From CAZSXS01 sp964611385 (GTDB taxonomy: Bacteria > Bacillota > Clostridia > Lachnospirales > CAYPQA01), in contig CAZSXS010000071.1 in NCBI GenBank assembly GCA_964611385.1, positions 1-19,818 of the forward strand: 19,818 bases of DNA, written 5' to 3'. Positions 1 through 6,472 of this stretch are shown in pieces; position 1 is the first letter of the stretch; each line of letters opens with the position of its first letter. A program made the translations under genes and the position numbers. The notes beneath the pieces were generated by a model. The model saw only the letters and a list, made by a program, of their open reading frames with translations. It was not told where the DNA came from and ran no database searches.

Positions 1-53
1 TTTTATTATTGTCCATTCTTTAGGTTCCATTTTAAGGATTGCATCGGCTTTTT

Positions 54-770
54 TTATGCAAGGACATTGCGTAAGTTTTTCAGAACCTTCTTTTCGATTC
101 GCGATACCTGTACCTGAGAAACCCCGATTTCTTTTCCGACCTCAGTCTGGGTCATGTCCTCAAAGTATCGAAGCTCAATGATCTTTCGCTCTCTGGGGGA
201 TAGGGTGCTGAGTACCTCCTTTAAAGACAGAAGATCTATCGTGGCATCGTCATGCCCATTATCTTGATCCAGCTTGTCGATCAAAAAAGCCTCTCCCGTA
301 TCCCCCTGTTTGATGGTGGAGTAAAGAGACTCCACCTCCACAACAGATTCCATGGCCAAGATTAACTCGTCATGGGCAACGTTTAAGGCCGTGGCCAATT
401 CCGAAAGGGTTGGCTCGCGGCTTAATTTTTCTGTCAGTGATTCCTTCATATACCGAGCCTTGCAGGCCAGTTCCTTTAGGGGCCGGGAAACCTTGATCAT
501 GCCGTCGTCTCTTAAAAATCGTTTAATTTCTCCCATAATCATCGGAACAGCATATGTAGAAAACTTGACTTCGTAGTTTGTGTCGAATTTATGAATGCAT
601 TTAATCAGACCGATAGAGCCGATTTGAAATAAATCTTCCGCCTCGTAGCCTCTATTGGTAAAGCGTTTCACGATACTCCAGATCAGCCCCAGGTTTTCGT
701 TAATCAAGGTCTCGACGGCTGTCTTGTCCCCTTCTTGGGCCTGCTGTATCAGCTTTAGTGTTTTTTCCAT
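54..770 (-). CDS. sigF: RNA polymerase sporulation sigma factor SigF (SpoIIAC)
   Basis: This 238-residue protein is the forespore-specific sigma factor, which directs RNA polymerase to early forespore promoters after asymmetric septation. Sigma-70 region 2 lies near residues 35-75 (EDLFQIGSIGLIKCIHKFD, then FSTYAVPMIMGEIKRFLRDD). Region 3 follows (SRPLKELACKARYMKE), then region 4 with its helix-turn-helix near residues 188-235 (LSPRERKIIELRYF, then TQTEVGKEIGVSQVQVSRIE). Length and motifs fit SigF rather than SigG or SigB, and the position after SpoIIAB and SpoIIAA is the classic spoIIA order. The ATG is preceded by GGAGGG at a good distance. The gap to spoIIAB is 28 nt, so the three genes are very probably co-transcribed. 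Activity is expected to be held in check by the neighbouring SpoIIAB. The identification is very secure. Confidence 0.97.
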   Translation of the reverse strand: MEKTLKLIQQAQEGDKTAVETLINENLGLIWSIVKRFTNRGYEAEDLFQIGSIGLIKCIHKFDTNYEVKFSTYAVPMIMGEIKRFLRDDGMIKVSRPLKELACKARYMKESLTEKLSREPTLSELATALNVAHDELILAMESVVEVESLYSTIKQGDTGEAFLIDKLDQDNGHDDATIDLLSLKEVLSTLSPRERKIIELRYFEDMTQTEVGKEIGVSQVQVSRIEKKVLKNLRNVLA

Positions 771-798
771 AACAACCCTCCATGCTGTATTCTTACAG

Positions 799-1302
799 CT
801 ACAGGTGGATATTTTTGATCATACAAACCGTAGTTCCAACTCCAGGGGTTGACTTGACCTCCACCTTATCCATAAAGGCAGTCATAACCGTAAAACCCAT
901 GCCGGAGCGTTCCATTTCAGGCTTTGAAGTAAACAGAGGTGTCATGGCTTCTTCGATATCTTCTATACCCTTGCCTTCATCCCGAATCTCAAAGAGCAAC
1001 TCCGTAAAACCTTCCTTTACCTCACTCTTACAGCGCAGGTGCACCTTTCCATCCGGGCGGCAGTCATAGCCGTGGATGATGGCATTGGTAACGGCTTCCG
1101 AAACAGCAGTCTTAATTTCTGTCAGTACTTCCATAGTGGGATCCAAGGCCGCCACAAAGCCGGCGGCCGCAATCCTTGCAAAGGCCTCATTCTGCGAGTT
1201 GCTGTCCATGATAATTGAAACCTCGTTTTTACGGCTTCTTTGCTGCTTCCCCCCCTTGGGCATGATCCCTTCATTGTTTATTTCCTTTATTACTTGGCTC
1301 AT
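799..1302 (-). CDS. spoIIAB: Anti-sigma-F factor / serine kinase SpoIIAB
   Basis: SpoIIAB is a GHKL-fold protein that binds and inhibits sigma-F and also phosphorylates SpoIIAA with ATP. The N-box (EAVTNAIIHGY, Asn73) and the G-boxes (DEGKGIED and RSGMGFTVM) of the ATP site are present, so a working kinase is expected. I chose the ATG at 1302 because it follows GGGAGGGAAGAG and overlaps the spoIIAA stop as ATGA, a sign of translational coupling; a longer frame to 1329 has no such support. This gives 167 residues. Compared with Bacillus SpoIIAB there are about 20-25 extra residues at the N-terminus, rich in Lys, Arg and Gln, before the conserved QNEAFAR segment. A second ATG at codon 14 has a weak AAGGG ahead of it and could give a shorter form. 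Identification is very secure; the exact start is less so. Confidence 0.95.
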   Translation of the reverse strand: MSQVIKEINNEGIMPKGGKQQRSRKNEVSIIMDSNSQNEAFARIAAAGFVAALDPTMEVLTEIKTAVSEAVTNAIIHGYDCRPDGKVHLRCKSEVKEGFTELLFEIRDEGKGIEDIEEAMTPLFTSKPEMERSGMGFTVMTAFMDKVEVKSTPGVGTTVCMIKNIHL

Positions 1303-1649
1303 ACTCTTCCCTCCCTTAATAAGGAACAAGCTTCCTCTTTTGTGTTACAGCGGTTAATTATTTTTTGGAGCCCTGATAGCTCGAAGATTCGTTTTAGCTC
1401 ATTGCGCATCCCAAACACCACCAGCTTCCCACCCTTGTTGGCAACCAGCTTATAGCGGCCGATCATCATCCCAATGCCGGAGCTGTCCATAAATTTCACA
1501 TCACTTAAATCAAAAAGCAGATTCTTTGCGGAGCCCAACTCCAGTTCCTGATCTAGCTGTTCTTTGATTTCACCGGCGCTATGATGATCAATATCGCCCT
1601 GGAATTTAACAGTGATATTCCTTCCTTGTTTTTCGGTTTGTATCTTCAT
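1299..1649 (-). CDS. spoIIAA: Anti-anti-sigma factor SpoIIAA
   Basis: This is a 116-residue STAS-domain protein. In its unphosphorylated form it displaces sigma-F from SpoIIAB, and it is inactivated by SpoIIAB phosphorylation and reactivated by the SpoIIE phosphatase. The motif FMDSSGIGMMIGRYK is diagnostic, and by alignment with Bacillus SpoIIAA the phosphorylated serine is Ser56 (first Ser of DSSG). The GDIDHHSAGEIK segment matches the ELDHHTAE region of the family. The ATG follows CGGAGGAACGAT, a strong ribosome binding site. Its stop overlaps the spoIIAB start by 4 bp. It is the first gene of the operon and faces a divergent plus-strand operon. Confidence 0.97.
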   Translation of the reverse strand: MKIQTEKQGRNITVKFQGDIDHHSAGEIKEQLDQELELGSAKNLLFDLSDVKFMDSSGIGMMIGRYKLVANKGGKLVVFGMRNELKRIFELSGLQKIINRCNTKEEACSLLREGRV

Positions 1650-1673
1650 ATCGTTCCTCCGTAGTTTTTACAG

Positions 1674-1702
1674 ATAATATCATAATTACCATATTCTGTA
1701 AA
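1674..1702 (-). promoter_or_regulatory. Probable spoIIA operon promoter
   Basis: On the minus strand there is TTTACA (1697-1702), a 17-nt spacer, then TATTAT (1674-1679), each hexamer one base from the sigma-A consensus. This would start transcription near 1667, just ahead of the spoIIAA ribosome binding site. Overlapping it, GAATAT (1691-1696) fits a sigma-H -10 element, with a poorly matching -35 at the expected spacing. Known spoIIA operons use sigma-H with Spo0A, so both readings are kept. The sequence alone does not decide between them. Confidence 0.45.
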
Positions 1703-1770
1703 TAGGTAGTGGCTACTTTTTAAAAGCTCAGTCTCTGAAACCCAGGCAAGGGCACTACACTGTTGCTCAG

Positions 1771-1779
1771 GTTGACAAA
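1771..1779 (-). promoter_or_regulatory. Candidate Spo0A box
   Basis: The minus strand reads TTTGTCAAC, 8 of 9 positions of the Spo0A box consensus TTTGTCRAA. It lies about 75-95 bp upstream of the spoIIA promoter candidates, a place where Spo0A boxes occur at spoIIA in Bacillus. It also overlaps the -35 hexamer of the divergent plus-strand promoter. It is a single short match in AT-rich DNA, so chance is possible. Confidence 0.35.
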
Positions 1780-1800
1780 AACAAAAGCATATATTATCAT
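1772..1800 (+). promoter_or_regulatory. Sigma-A-type promoter for the 1834-5341 operon
   Basis: TTGACA (1772-1777) is a perfect -35 hexamer. A 17-nt spacer follows, then TATCAT (1795-1800), one base from TATAAT. Predicted transcription begins near 1807, about 27 nt before the proposed ATT start of the lipoprotein gene. This places the ribosome binding site at 1820-1826 inside the message, and leaves the alternative TTG at 1816 only about 9 nt from the 5' end without one. Confidence 0.7.
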
Positions 1801-1833
1801 ATTACAAGCAATAGATTGGAAGGAGATGATTGT

Positions 1834-3420
1834 ATTAAGCTGTTTCTATTACTGCTTTTTTTGCTGATGACGCTGAGCGGGTGCAATGCAAACAGCACGG
1901 AAACGAAGGCACCCTTGGCCTCAGCCGTGCCAACAAAGACGGAAGTCCCCCCCCCCACGCCTACCCCCGGCACCCCAACCACAAAGCCGTTTAATTACTC
2001 AGAATACAACATAAGCTTAGAGGTCAATCCTTACACAAAAAAGGTTGTCGGAGTAGAAAAGATTAAGTATGTAAATAACACAAAAGTAAGCTTAGAAAAG
2101 ATTTGCTTCAACATGTATTTAAATGCGTTTAGCGAAAATAATACTATAGAACCTAAGCCATATTTTCCAGAGCAGGAAGCTGAGATTTTTCCAAACGGAA
2201 AGGAATATGGCTCCATCAAGGTGCTAAGCGTTACCTGTAAAAAAGAGGACTTGCCCTTTACCCAACAGGGTTCGGTCTTGGAAGTGGCGCTGACCGAAGT
2301 CTTGGCTCCGGCCGCCAGCATTGAGGTGAGCTTGCAATTGGAAGCCGAGCTGCCCTTGATTAACGGTCGTACCGGAGGCCTAACCCGGAAAGTCGAGCAG
2401 GAAGCAGATGATCAAAACAAAGAAAGCCATTACACCACCGAGACCTATCTCTGGTTGGGTAATTTTATTCCTACAGTGGCTGTTTTTGGGGAAACGGATT
2501 TCAATCTATACCCTTACTATCCTGTAGGCAGTCCGTTTTATTCGAATGTTGCCAATTTCACAGTTGAGATTACGACCCCGCCAGAATTTACTGTGATCGG
2601 AACGGGAAGCAAAAAAGAAACTCCCGCCGGTCAAAATACGAACAACAGCAAAAAAACAAGCACCTTTACGGCTCCTTTGGTACGGGATTTTGCCTTTGCC
2701 GTAAGCAATGCCTATAAACGGAAGACCATCAATGCCAACGGTATTGAAATTAATTTATACTATTTTAGTGAGCTTTCTAATATGGAAGGAATGCTAAGTA
2801 CAGCCGCCTACAGTCTGGAATATTACAGTCGAAGGATTGGCTCCTATCCTTATACCCACCTGGATATCGTGGAAACTGGTCTTCCTGACAAAATTGCCGC
2901 AGATTACCCCCAGGTGATTTTTATGGATACCGAAAAGCTGAAAAATGACCCAGGCTTTACAACCCTAAGCAGGGAAATCGCCGACCAGTGGTTTTATAAC
3001 ATCATCGGAAGCAATCGAATAAAGGAAGCCTGGCTAAGTGAGGGCCTTGCGGGTTTTGTAAAGGAAAGTATCTTTCGGGATCCGGAGGATTTGGAAGAGA
3101 AAATGCAACAGGATTATGAAAACTATAAAAATTCAGGAACAAAAATGTACCCTCTAAGCGATGACCTCAGCGTATATAAAAGTTGGAATGAGTATTATAA
3201 AACCCAGCATATCCGGAGCAAGCTGATGTTTTATAGTTTGTACCGCCGCTTGGGTCAGGAAAAATTTGACACCTTACTCAAAACGTATTATGCCCAATAT
3301 TCCTTTAGAAACGCAACAAAAAAAGATCTGATCAAATTATTAAAAGACATTGACGGCTCGGACTATACAGAATTTTTTATTCAATGGGGAGAAGGTGTAG
3401 AGCTGCCGGTGTTGCATTAG
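1834..3420 (+). CDS. Lipoprotein with catalytically degenerate M1 aminopeptidase-like fold
   Basis: The protein is predicted to be a membrane-anchored extracellular lipoprotein of 528 residues. Read from the ATT at 1834 it begins MKLFLLLLFLLMTLSGC, a textbook lipoprotein signal with lipobox LSGC and Cys17. This start has AAGGAG 8-9 nt upstream. The TTG at 1816 has no ribosome binding site and would put an acidic MEGDD ahead of the signal. A Pro/Thr linker (about residues 25-60) follows, then an M1-type N-terminal beta domain and a gluzincin-like domain. The zinc-site region reads REIADQWFYNIIG then EAWLSEGL. Spacing matches HExxH-x18-E exactly, but both His are replaced (Arg380, Asp384), while Glu381 and Glu403 remain. 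I infer a non-catalytic pseudopeptidase, perhaps a binding or sensing protein. It is the first gene of a three-gene operon. The M1 assignment rests on motif spacing and general resemblance. Confidence 0.8.
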   Translation: MKLFLLLLFLLMTLSGCNANSTETKAPLASAVPTKTEVPPPTPTPGTPTTKPFNYSEYNISLEVNPYTKKVVGVEKIKYVNNTKVSLEKICFNMYLNAFSENNTIEPKPYFPEQEAEIFPNGKEYGSIKVLSVTCKKEDLPFTQQGSVLEVALTEVLAPAASIEVSLQLEAELPLINGRTGGLTRKVEQEADDQNKESHYTTETYLWLGNFIPTVAVFGETDFNLYPYYPVGSPFYSNVANFTVEITTPPEFTVIGTGSKKETPAGQNTNNSKKTSTFTAPLVRDFAFAVSNAYKRKTINANGIEINLYYFSELSNMEGMLSTAAYSLEYYSRRIGSYPYTHLDIVETGLPDKIAADYPQVIFMDTEKLKNDPGFTTLSREIADQWFYNIIGSNRIKEAWLSEGLAGFVKESIFRDPEDLEEKMQQDYENYKNSGTKMYPLSDDLSVYKSWNEYYKTQHIRSKLMFYSLYRRLGQEKFDTLLKTYYAQYSFRNATKKDLIKLLKDIDGSDYTEFFIQWGEGVELPVLH

Positions 3421-3451
3421 AGTTGCGGCAAAACCGCAGAATGGAGTTTAT

Positions 3452-4558
3452 ATGAAGATAACTGCTGTTTACGGCTCCATGCCGGGAAATGATTACGGAC
3501 TTATGAAGGTTTTAAGTATATTGAAGGCAGCCTTGGCCGAGCTTGATGTAGAGATAGGCGAAATCAATCTGTCTTACCTGCAAATCCCCTATTTTGACGG
3601 AAACAGCTCCACCGCTGTTGACGAGATCATGAAGAGCATAGCCGGAAGTGACGGTGTTATTTTTGCCGCCGTGGTAAACTCCCTTTCCGTGTCCGCCTTG
3701 ATGCAGACCTTTTTGGAATACCTGGAGCTGGACGAATACGGAGATGTACTGCGCAAAAAACACTGCTTTACTATTGCTGTTTCTGACAGAGGCGGAGAGC
3801 GTTCTACCCTGGAGTATTTAAAGAATCTGCTTCACAAATATTTGGCCTACAACAACCTGCAGCTTGGACTGAACCGGTTGCACATCGACGAGTTGGAAAC
3901 TGATGAGGTACAGGGTTCCATTGAGCGTATGGCTGAGGACTTTTACCGTATCCTAAGAGCCGGACGGACTTACTTCATCCCCCAGGATTCCATTGAAAGA
4001 AAGTTCCCAAGTGCGAAGACGGAAAAAGCCAAACAGCCTTTTTCCAAGGTTTATAACAATCTACAGCTAGACAATTTTAATCAGAGGCAACAGGAAGATA
4101 TTGAAGAGCTGACTCAATTCTTTTCCGGGAAATATTCGGAATACGAAAGCAAGGGTAAAGATAAGGATAGGAGCAAACCGAAGCTCAGTGAGGTACTCAA
4201 TAGTCCCTTAGACGAAGAACCCAATCCTCGGCCTATGACCTGCTATCAGATGACTAAGAGCCTGCCCCACCGTTTCAAGTCCAGTCTTTCAGCCGGGCTG
4301 ATTGCAGTGTTTCAGCTAAATATTACCGGATCTGAAGGTTTCGACGGCTACTTGAGCATCAAAAATACAGAATGTGAGTATTTCAATGGCGTGTACAAAA
4401 ATCCCGACTTAACCATCATTGCGGACTCACAGGTTTGGACCGATGTTCTCACCCACAAATTTACTGCCCAAAAGGCTTTTATGATCGGGCGCTTGAAGGT
4501 ACGGGGGAACTTTGTGCTTTTAAGCCGGATTGATTTGTTGTTTGGGAACCAATCATAA
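3452..4558 (+). CDS. Flavodoxin-fold (FMN reductase-like) / SCP2 sterol-carrier fusion protein
   Basis: This 368-residue cytoplasmic protein has two recognisable parts. Residues 1-165 resemble the NAD(P)H-dependent FMN reductase (flavodoxin-like) fold: MKITAVYGS, then a hydrophobic strand DGVIFAAVVNSLSVSALMQTF, and later HCFTIAVSDRGGERSTLEY. The loop after the first strand is GSMPGNDYG, which departs from the usual Ser/Arg/Asn-rich FMN phosphate loop, so flavin binding is uncertain. A charged linker (about 165-265) leads to residues 271-368, an SCP2-like domain: an N-terminal segment, FDGYLSIKNTECEYFNG, then PDLTIIADSQVWTDVL and KVRGNFVLLSRIDLLF. SCP2 domains form a hydrophobic tunnel for lipids. 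The gene lies 31 nt after the lipoprotein gene and 15 nt before dapB, so it is in the same operon. A redox step on a lipid-like ligand is possible but is only inference. Confidence 0.75.
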   Translation: MKITAVYGSMPGNDYGLMKVLSILKAALAELDVEIGEINLSYLQIPYFDGNSSTAVDEIMKSIAGSDGVIFAAVVNSLSVSALMQTFLEYLELDEYGDVLRKKHCFTIAVSDRGGERSTLEYLKNLLHKYLAYNNLQLGLNRLHIDELETDEVQGSIERMAEDFYRILRAGRTYFIPQDSIERKFPSAKTEKAKQPFSKVYNNLQLDNFNQRQQEDIEELTQFFSGKYSEYESKGKDKDRSKPKLSEVLNSPLDEEPNPRPMTCYQMTKSLPHRFKSSLSAGLIAVFQLNITGSEGFDGYLSIKNTECEYFNGVYKNPDLTIIADSQVWTDVLTHKFTAQKAFMIGRLKVRGNFVLLSRIDLLFGNQS

Positions 4559-4573
4559 TAAATGGAGGTCAGT

Positions 4574-5341
4574 ATGATCAGAATACTAATGAACGGATTA
4601 GGAAAGATGGGAAGGGTGATTTGTGAACTTGCAGAGCATTCTCAGGACTTTACAATTTCTGCTGGAGTGGACATCAACGAAGCCCACAGCGTAATGCCCT
4701 TCCCCACCTTTACCGACATATTCAAATGCGAAATGCCTGCGGATGTGATTATTGATTTTTCCAATGTGGCCAGCTTATCTGCTGTTTTGGAGTATGCCAT
4801 GAAGATCAAAAGGCCCATTGTTATCTGCACAACGGGTTACACCGAAGAAGACGTGCGAAAAATACATGAAGCCGCCAAAACGATCCCTGTATTTTTCTCT
4901 GCCAACATGTCCCTGGGCATTAATTTACTTAACTCGATTCTTTCAAAGATCAGCAGTACCTTGTACGATTCAGGCTTTGATATTGAGATTATCGAAAAGC
5001 ACCACAACCAAAAGCTGGACGCCCCCAGCGGTACTGCCCTGCTTTTGGCCAACACCATCAACGCCTCCTTGGACAACACGCTTCAGCTAGTGAACGACCG
5101 CTCCCAGGTACGAGAGAAGCGCAAGCGGGAGGAGTTAGGAATATCGGCTCTCCGAGGCGGGACCATAGTAGGCGAGCACTCCGTCCTCTTTGCTGGGAAG
5201 GACGAAGTCATTGAGTTTAAGCACAGTGCCCTTTCCAAGGAGCTTTTTGCAGTAGGCGCCCTTCGGGCTGCTGGGTTTATGAAAGGCAAGACGCCAGGAC
5301 TTTACACTATGGCCAATATTTGTGATGAGATTATAGGATAA
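4574..5341 (+). CDS. dapB: 4-hydroxy-tetrahydrodipicolinate reductase DapB
   Basis: DapB reduces 4-hydroxy-tetrahydrodipicolinate to tetrahydrodipicolinate with NAD(P)H in the diaminopimelate/lysine pathway, and shares its substrate pool with dipicolinate synthesis in spores. The N-terminal Rossmann motif is NGLGKMGR (residues 7-14). The substrate and catalytic segment is EKHHNQKLDAPSGTA, with His143 and Lys147 aligning with the catalytic His-Lys pair of E. coli DapB. RGGTIVGEHSVLF is also typical. I chose the ATG at 4574 because GGAGG (4564-4568) precedes it by 5 nt; the ATG at 4562 overlaps that ribosome binding site. The protein has 255 residues, slightly shorter than E. coli DapB. dapA is not adjacent. 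The gene is the last of the operon, directly before a strong terminator. Confidence 0.96.
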   Translation: MIRILMNGLGKMGRVICELAEHSQDFTISAGVDINEAHSVMPFPTFTDIFKCEMPADVIIDFSNVASLSAVLEYAMKIKRPIVICTTGYTEEDVRKIHEAAKTIPVFFSANMSLGINLLNSILSKISSTLYDSGFDIEIIEKHHNQKLDAPSGTALLLANTINASLDNTLQLVNDRSQVREKRKREELGISALRGGTIVGEHSVLFAGKDEVIEFKHSALSKELFAVGALRAAGFMKGKTPGLYTMANICDEIIG

Positions 5342-5344
5342 GGC

Positions 5345-5399
5345 AAAAAATCCCCGGATACTTATGTTTAAACAAAACATAAGTATCCGGGGATTTTTT
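5345..5399. terminator. Strong bidirectional rho-independent terminator
   Basis: A perfect 25-bp inverted repeat (5345-5369 and 5375-5399) with a 5-nt loop AAACA starts 4 bp after the dapB stop. The arms contain ATCCCCGGATAC and end in A6/T6, so the hairpin with its U-tract works in both directions. It separates the plus-strand dapB operon from the convergent DUF4003-like gene. Confidence 0.93.
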
Positions 5400-5402
5400 C
5401 AT

Positions 5403-5456
5403 TAAAACCTTGGGGAAGGGAGAAGCAGAACAGAGAAACAAGTCCCCAAGGTTTTA
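5403..5456 (-). terminator. Second inverted repeat, probable minus-strand terminator
   Basis: Two perfect 14-nt arms, TAAAACCTTGGGGA (5403-5416) and TCCCCAAGGTTTTA (5443-5456), flank a 26-nt purine-rich spacer. The repeat lies 17 bp after the stop of the minus-strand gene ending at 5474. On that strand the 3' arm ends in GGTTTTAAT, a weak U-tract. It stands immediately beside the stronger hairpin at 5345-5399, giving the minus strand two hairpins in series. A role as RNA 3'-end stabiliser is also possible. Confidence 0.6.
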
Positions 5457-5473
5457 GAAAGACCCTTTATTTT

Positions 5474-6466
5474 TTATGATCCTGAACTAGCAGCTGCCGC
5501 CGCTACTGATGCAGAGCTGATGCAGGCCATGGTAGCTGCTTGTTGGGCAAGGATTAGTTCTGTTATTCCAGTCAGTGCAGTCTTAGCCATTAGGTCGGTA
5601 TCGTTTGTATACTCGCTGGCTGAAAGCATGGCGGCGTATAGTAAACGCTGCCTTGAGCCTAGACCGAAGGTACCGAAGCCTTTCTGGGTTTTAAGAAAGT
5701 CGTCCACTTGGCAGATGGTGGAGACCAGCTCGTAGGTATTTAATTCGAAGAGCCCAAAGATACCTAGGGTTGCCAGCTCATAATAGGTACCATATTTTCT
5801 TTTTTCCTCTCGTAAAGCATGGTATAGATCAATTATTTTTTGGCACTTACTTTCTGCATTTTCATTGGAAAGCGAAAGGACAAAGCCTAGAGACTGAACG
5901 CCATTAGAGAAGGAAAAGGTATTTTTCAGAATCTTGTAGCATTTTTCAGATTCCTCAATGGTTTCATACACTGGGCGCTTGTTGATAGCAAAGAGCACGG
6001 CATTCCCGCAGTCTTCCTGGCCTGTCAGAAAAAAGTGCTTTGACTTCATTTCATTGTAAAAATCTTTTGCAGTCCTGGCGACCTCATCAAATAAGTAGCT
6101 TTCATCCAAACTCTGTGCCATATTCAGGGCACAGAAGGGCAAATAAACAGAAGACCAAAACTGAGATTTAAGGGCGGAATAGGCCAGCATGGTTTTCTGA
6201 ATCGTCTCTTCTGGATTGGCTTCCAAGGAGAGTGCTGTAGCCAAGGGCAGTTCTGATAGGCTGCGAAAACTGGAAAAAACACCGCTGTTTTTTTTGATCA
6301 GTTCCTTACAGCTCTTGATCTGCTCAATTTCAATAGTTTTGTTTTGGCTGGTATATAGGATAGAGCAGAGGGGATAAATGAGGCTGGAGCTCCAAAAGAA
6401 GCCTTCTTTCATTGCATTTTGATTCTTAATAAAAAGTTCGCATCTTGCATTCAGTTGTTCATTCAT
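5474..6466 (-). CDS. DUF4003-like protein, function unknown
   Basis: This is a 330-residue, mostly alpha-helical protein without signal peptide or clear membrane helix, and I know no function for it. Its overall look, the length near 330, and a C-terminal segment TGITELILAQQAATMACI followed by an Ala/Ser-rich tail (SASVAAAAASSGS) resemble the DUF4003 family of Firmicutes; this is recognition from memory. Other notable segments are FLTGQEDCGNAVLFAI and TFGLGSRQRLLYAAML. AAAGGAG overlaps the stop of the response regulator gene 6 bp upstream, so translation is likely coupled to it. That links the protein to the two-component system, perhaps as an accessory or output protein. It is the last gene of the minus-strand run. 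Confidence 0.7.
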   Translation of the reverse strand: MNEQLNARCELFIKNQNAMKEGFFWSSSLIYPLCSILYTSQNKTIEIEQIKSCKELIKKNSGVFSSFRSLSELPLATALSLEANPEETIQKTMLAYSALKSQFWSSVYLPFCALNMAQSLDESYLFDEVARTAKDFYNEMKSKHFFLTGQEDCGNAVLFAINKRPVYETIEESEKCYKILKNTFSFSNGVQSLGFVLSLSNENAESKCQKIIDLYHALREEKRKYGTYYELATLGIFGLFELNTYELVSTICQVDDFLKTQKGFGTFGLGSRQRLLYAAMLSASEYTNDTDLMAKTALTGITELILAQQAATMACISSASVAAAAASSGS

Positions 6467-6472
6467 TTTTAG

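Noticed and set aside
1..53. Short minus-strand frame starting with ATG at position 30 and running off the window (MEPKEWTIIK)
   Set aside because: Only ten codons are visible and no good ribosome binding site precedes it, so a gene cannot be supported.
2971..3042. Intact M1 zinc peptidase active site
   Set aside because: The motif reads REIAD rather than HExxH; two metal ligands are missing, so a standard active aminopeptidase is not claimed.
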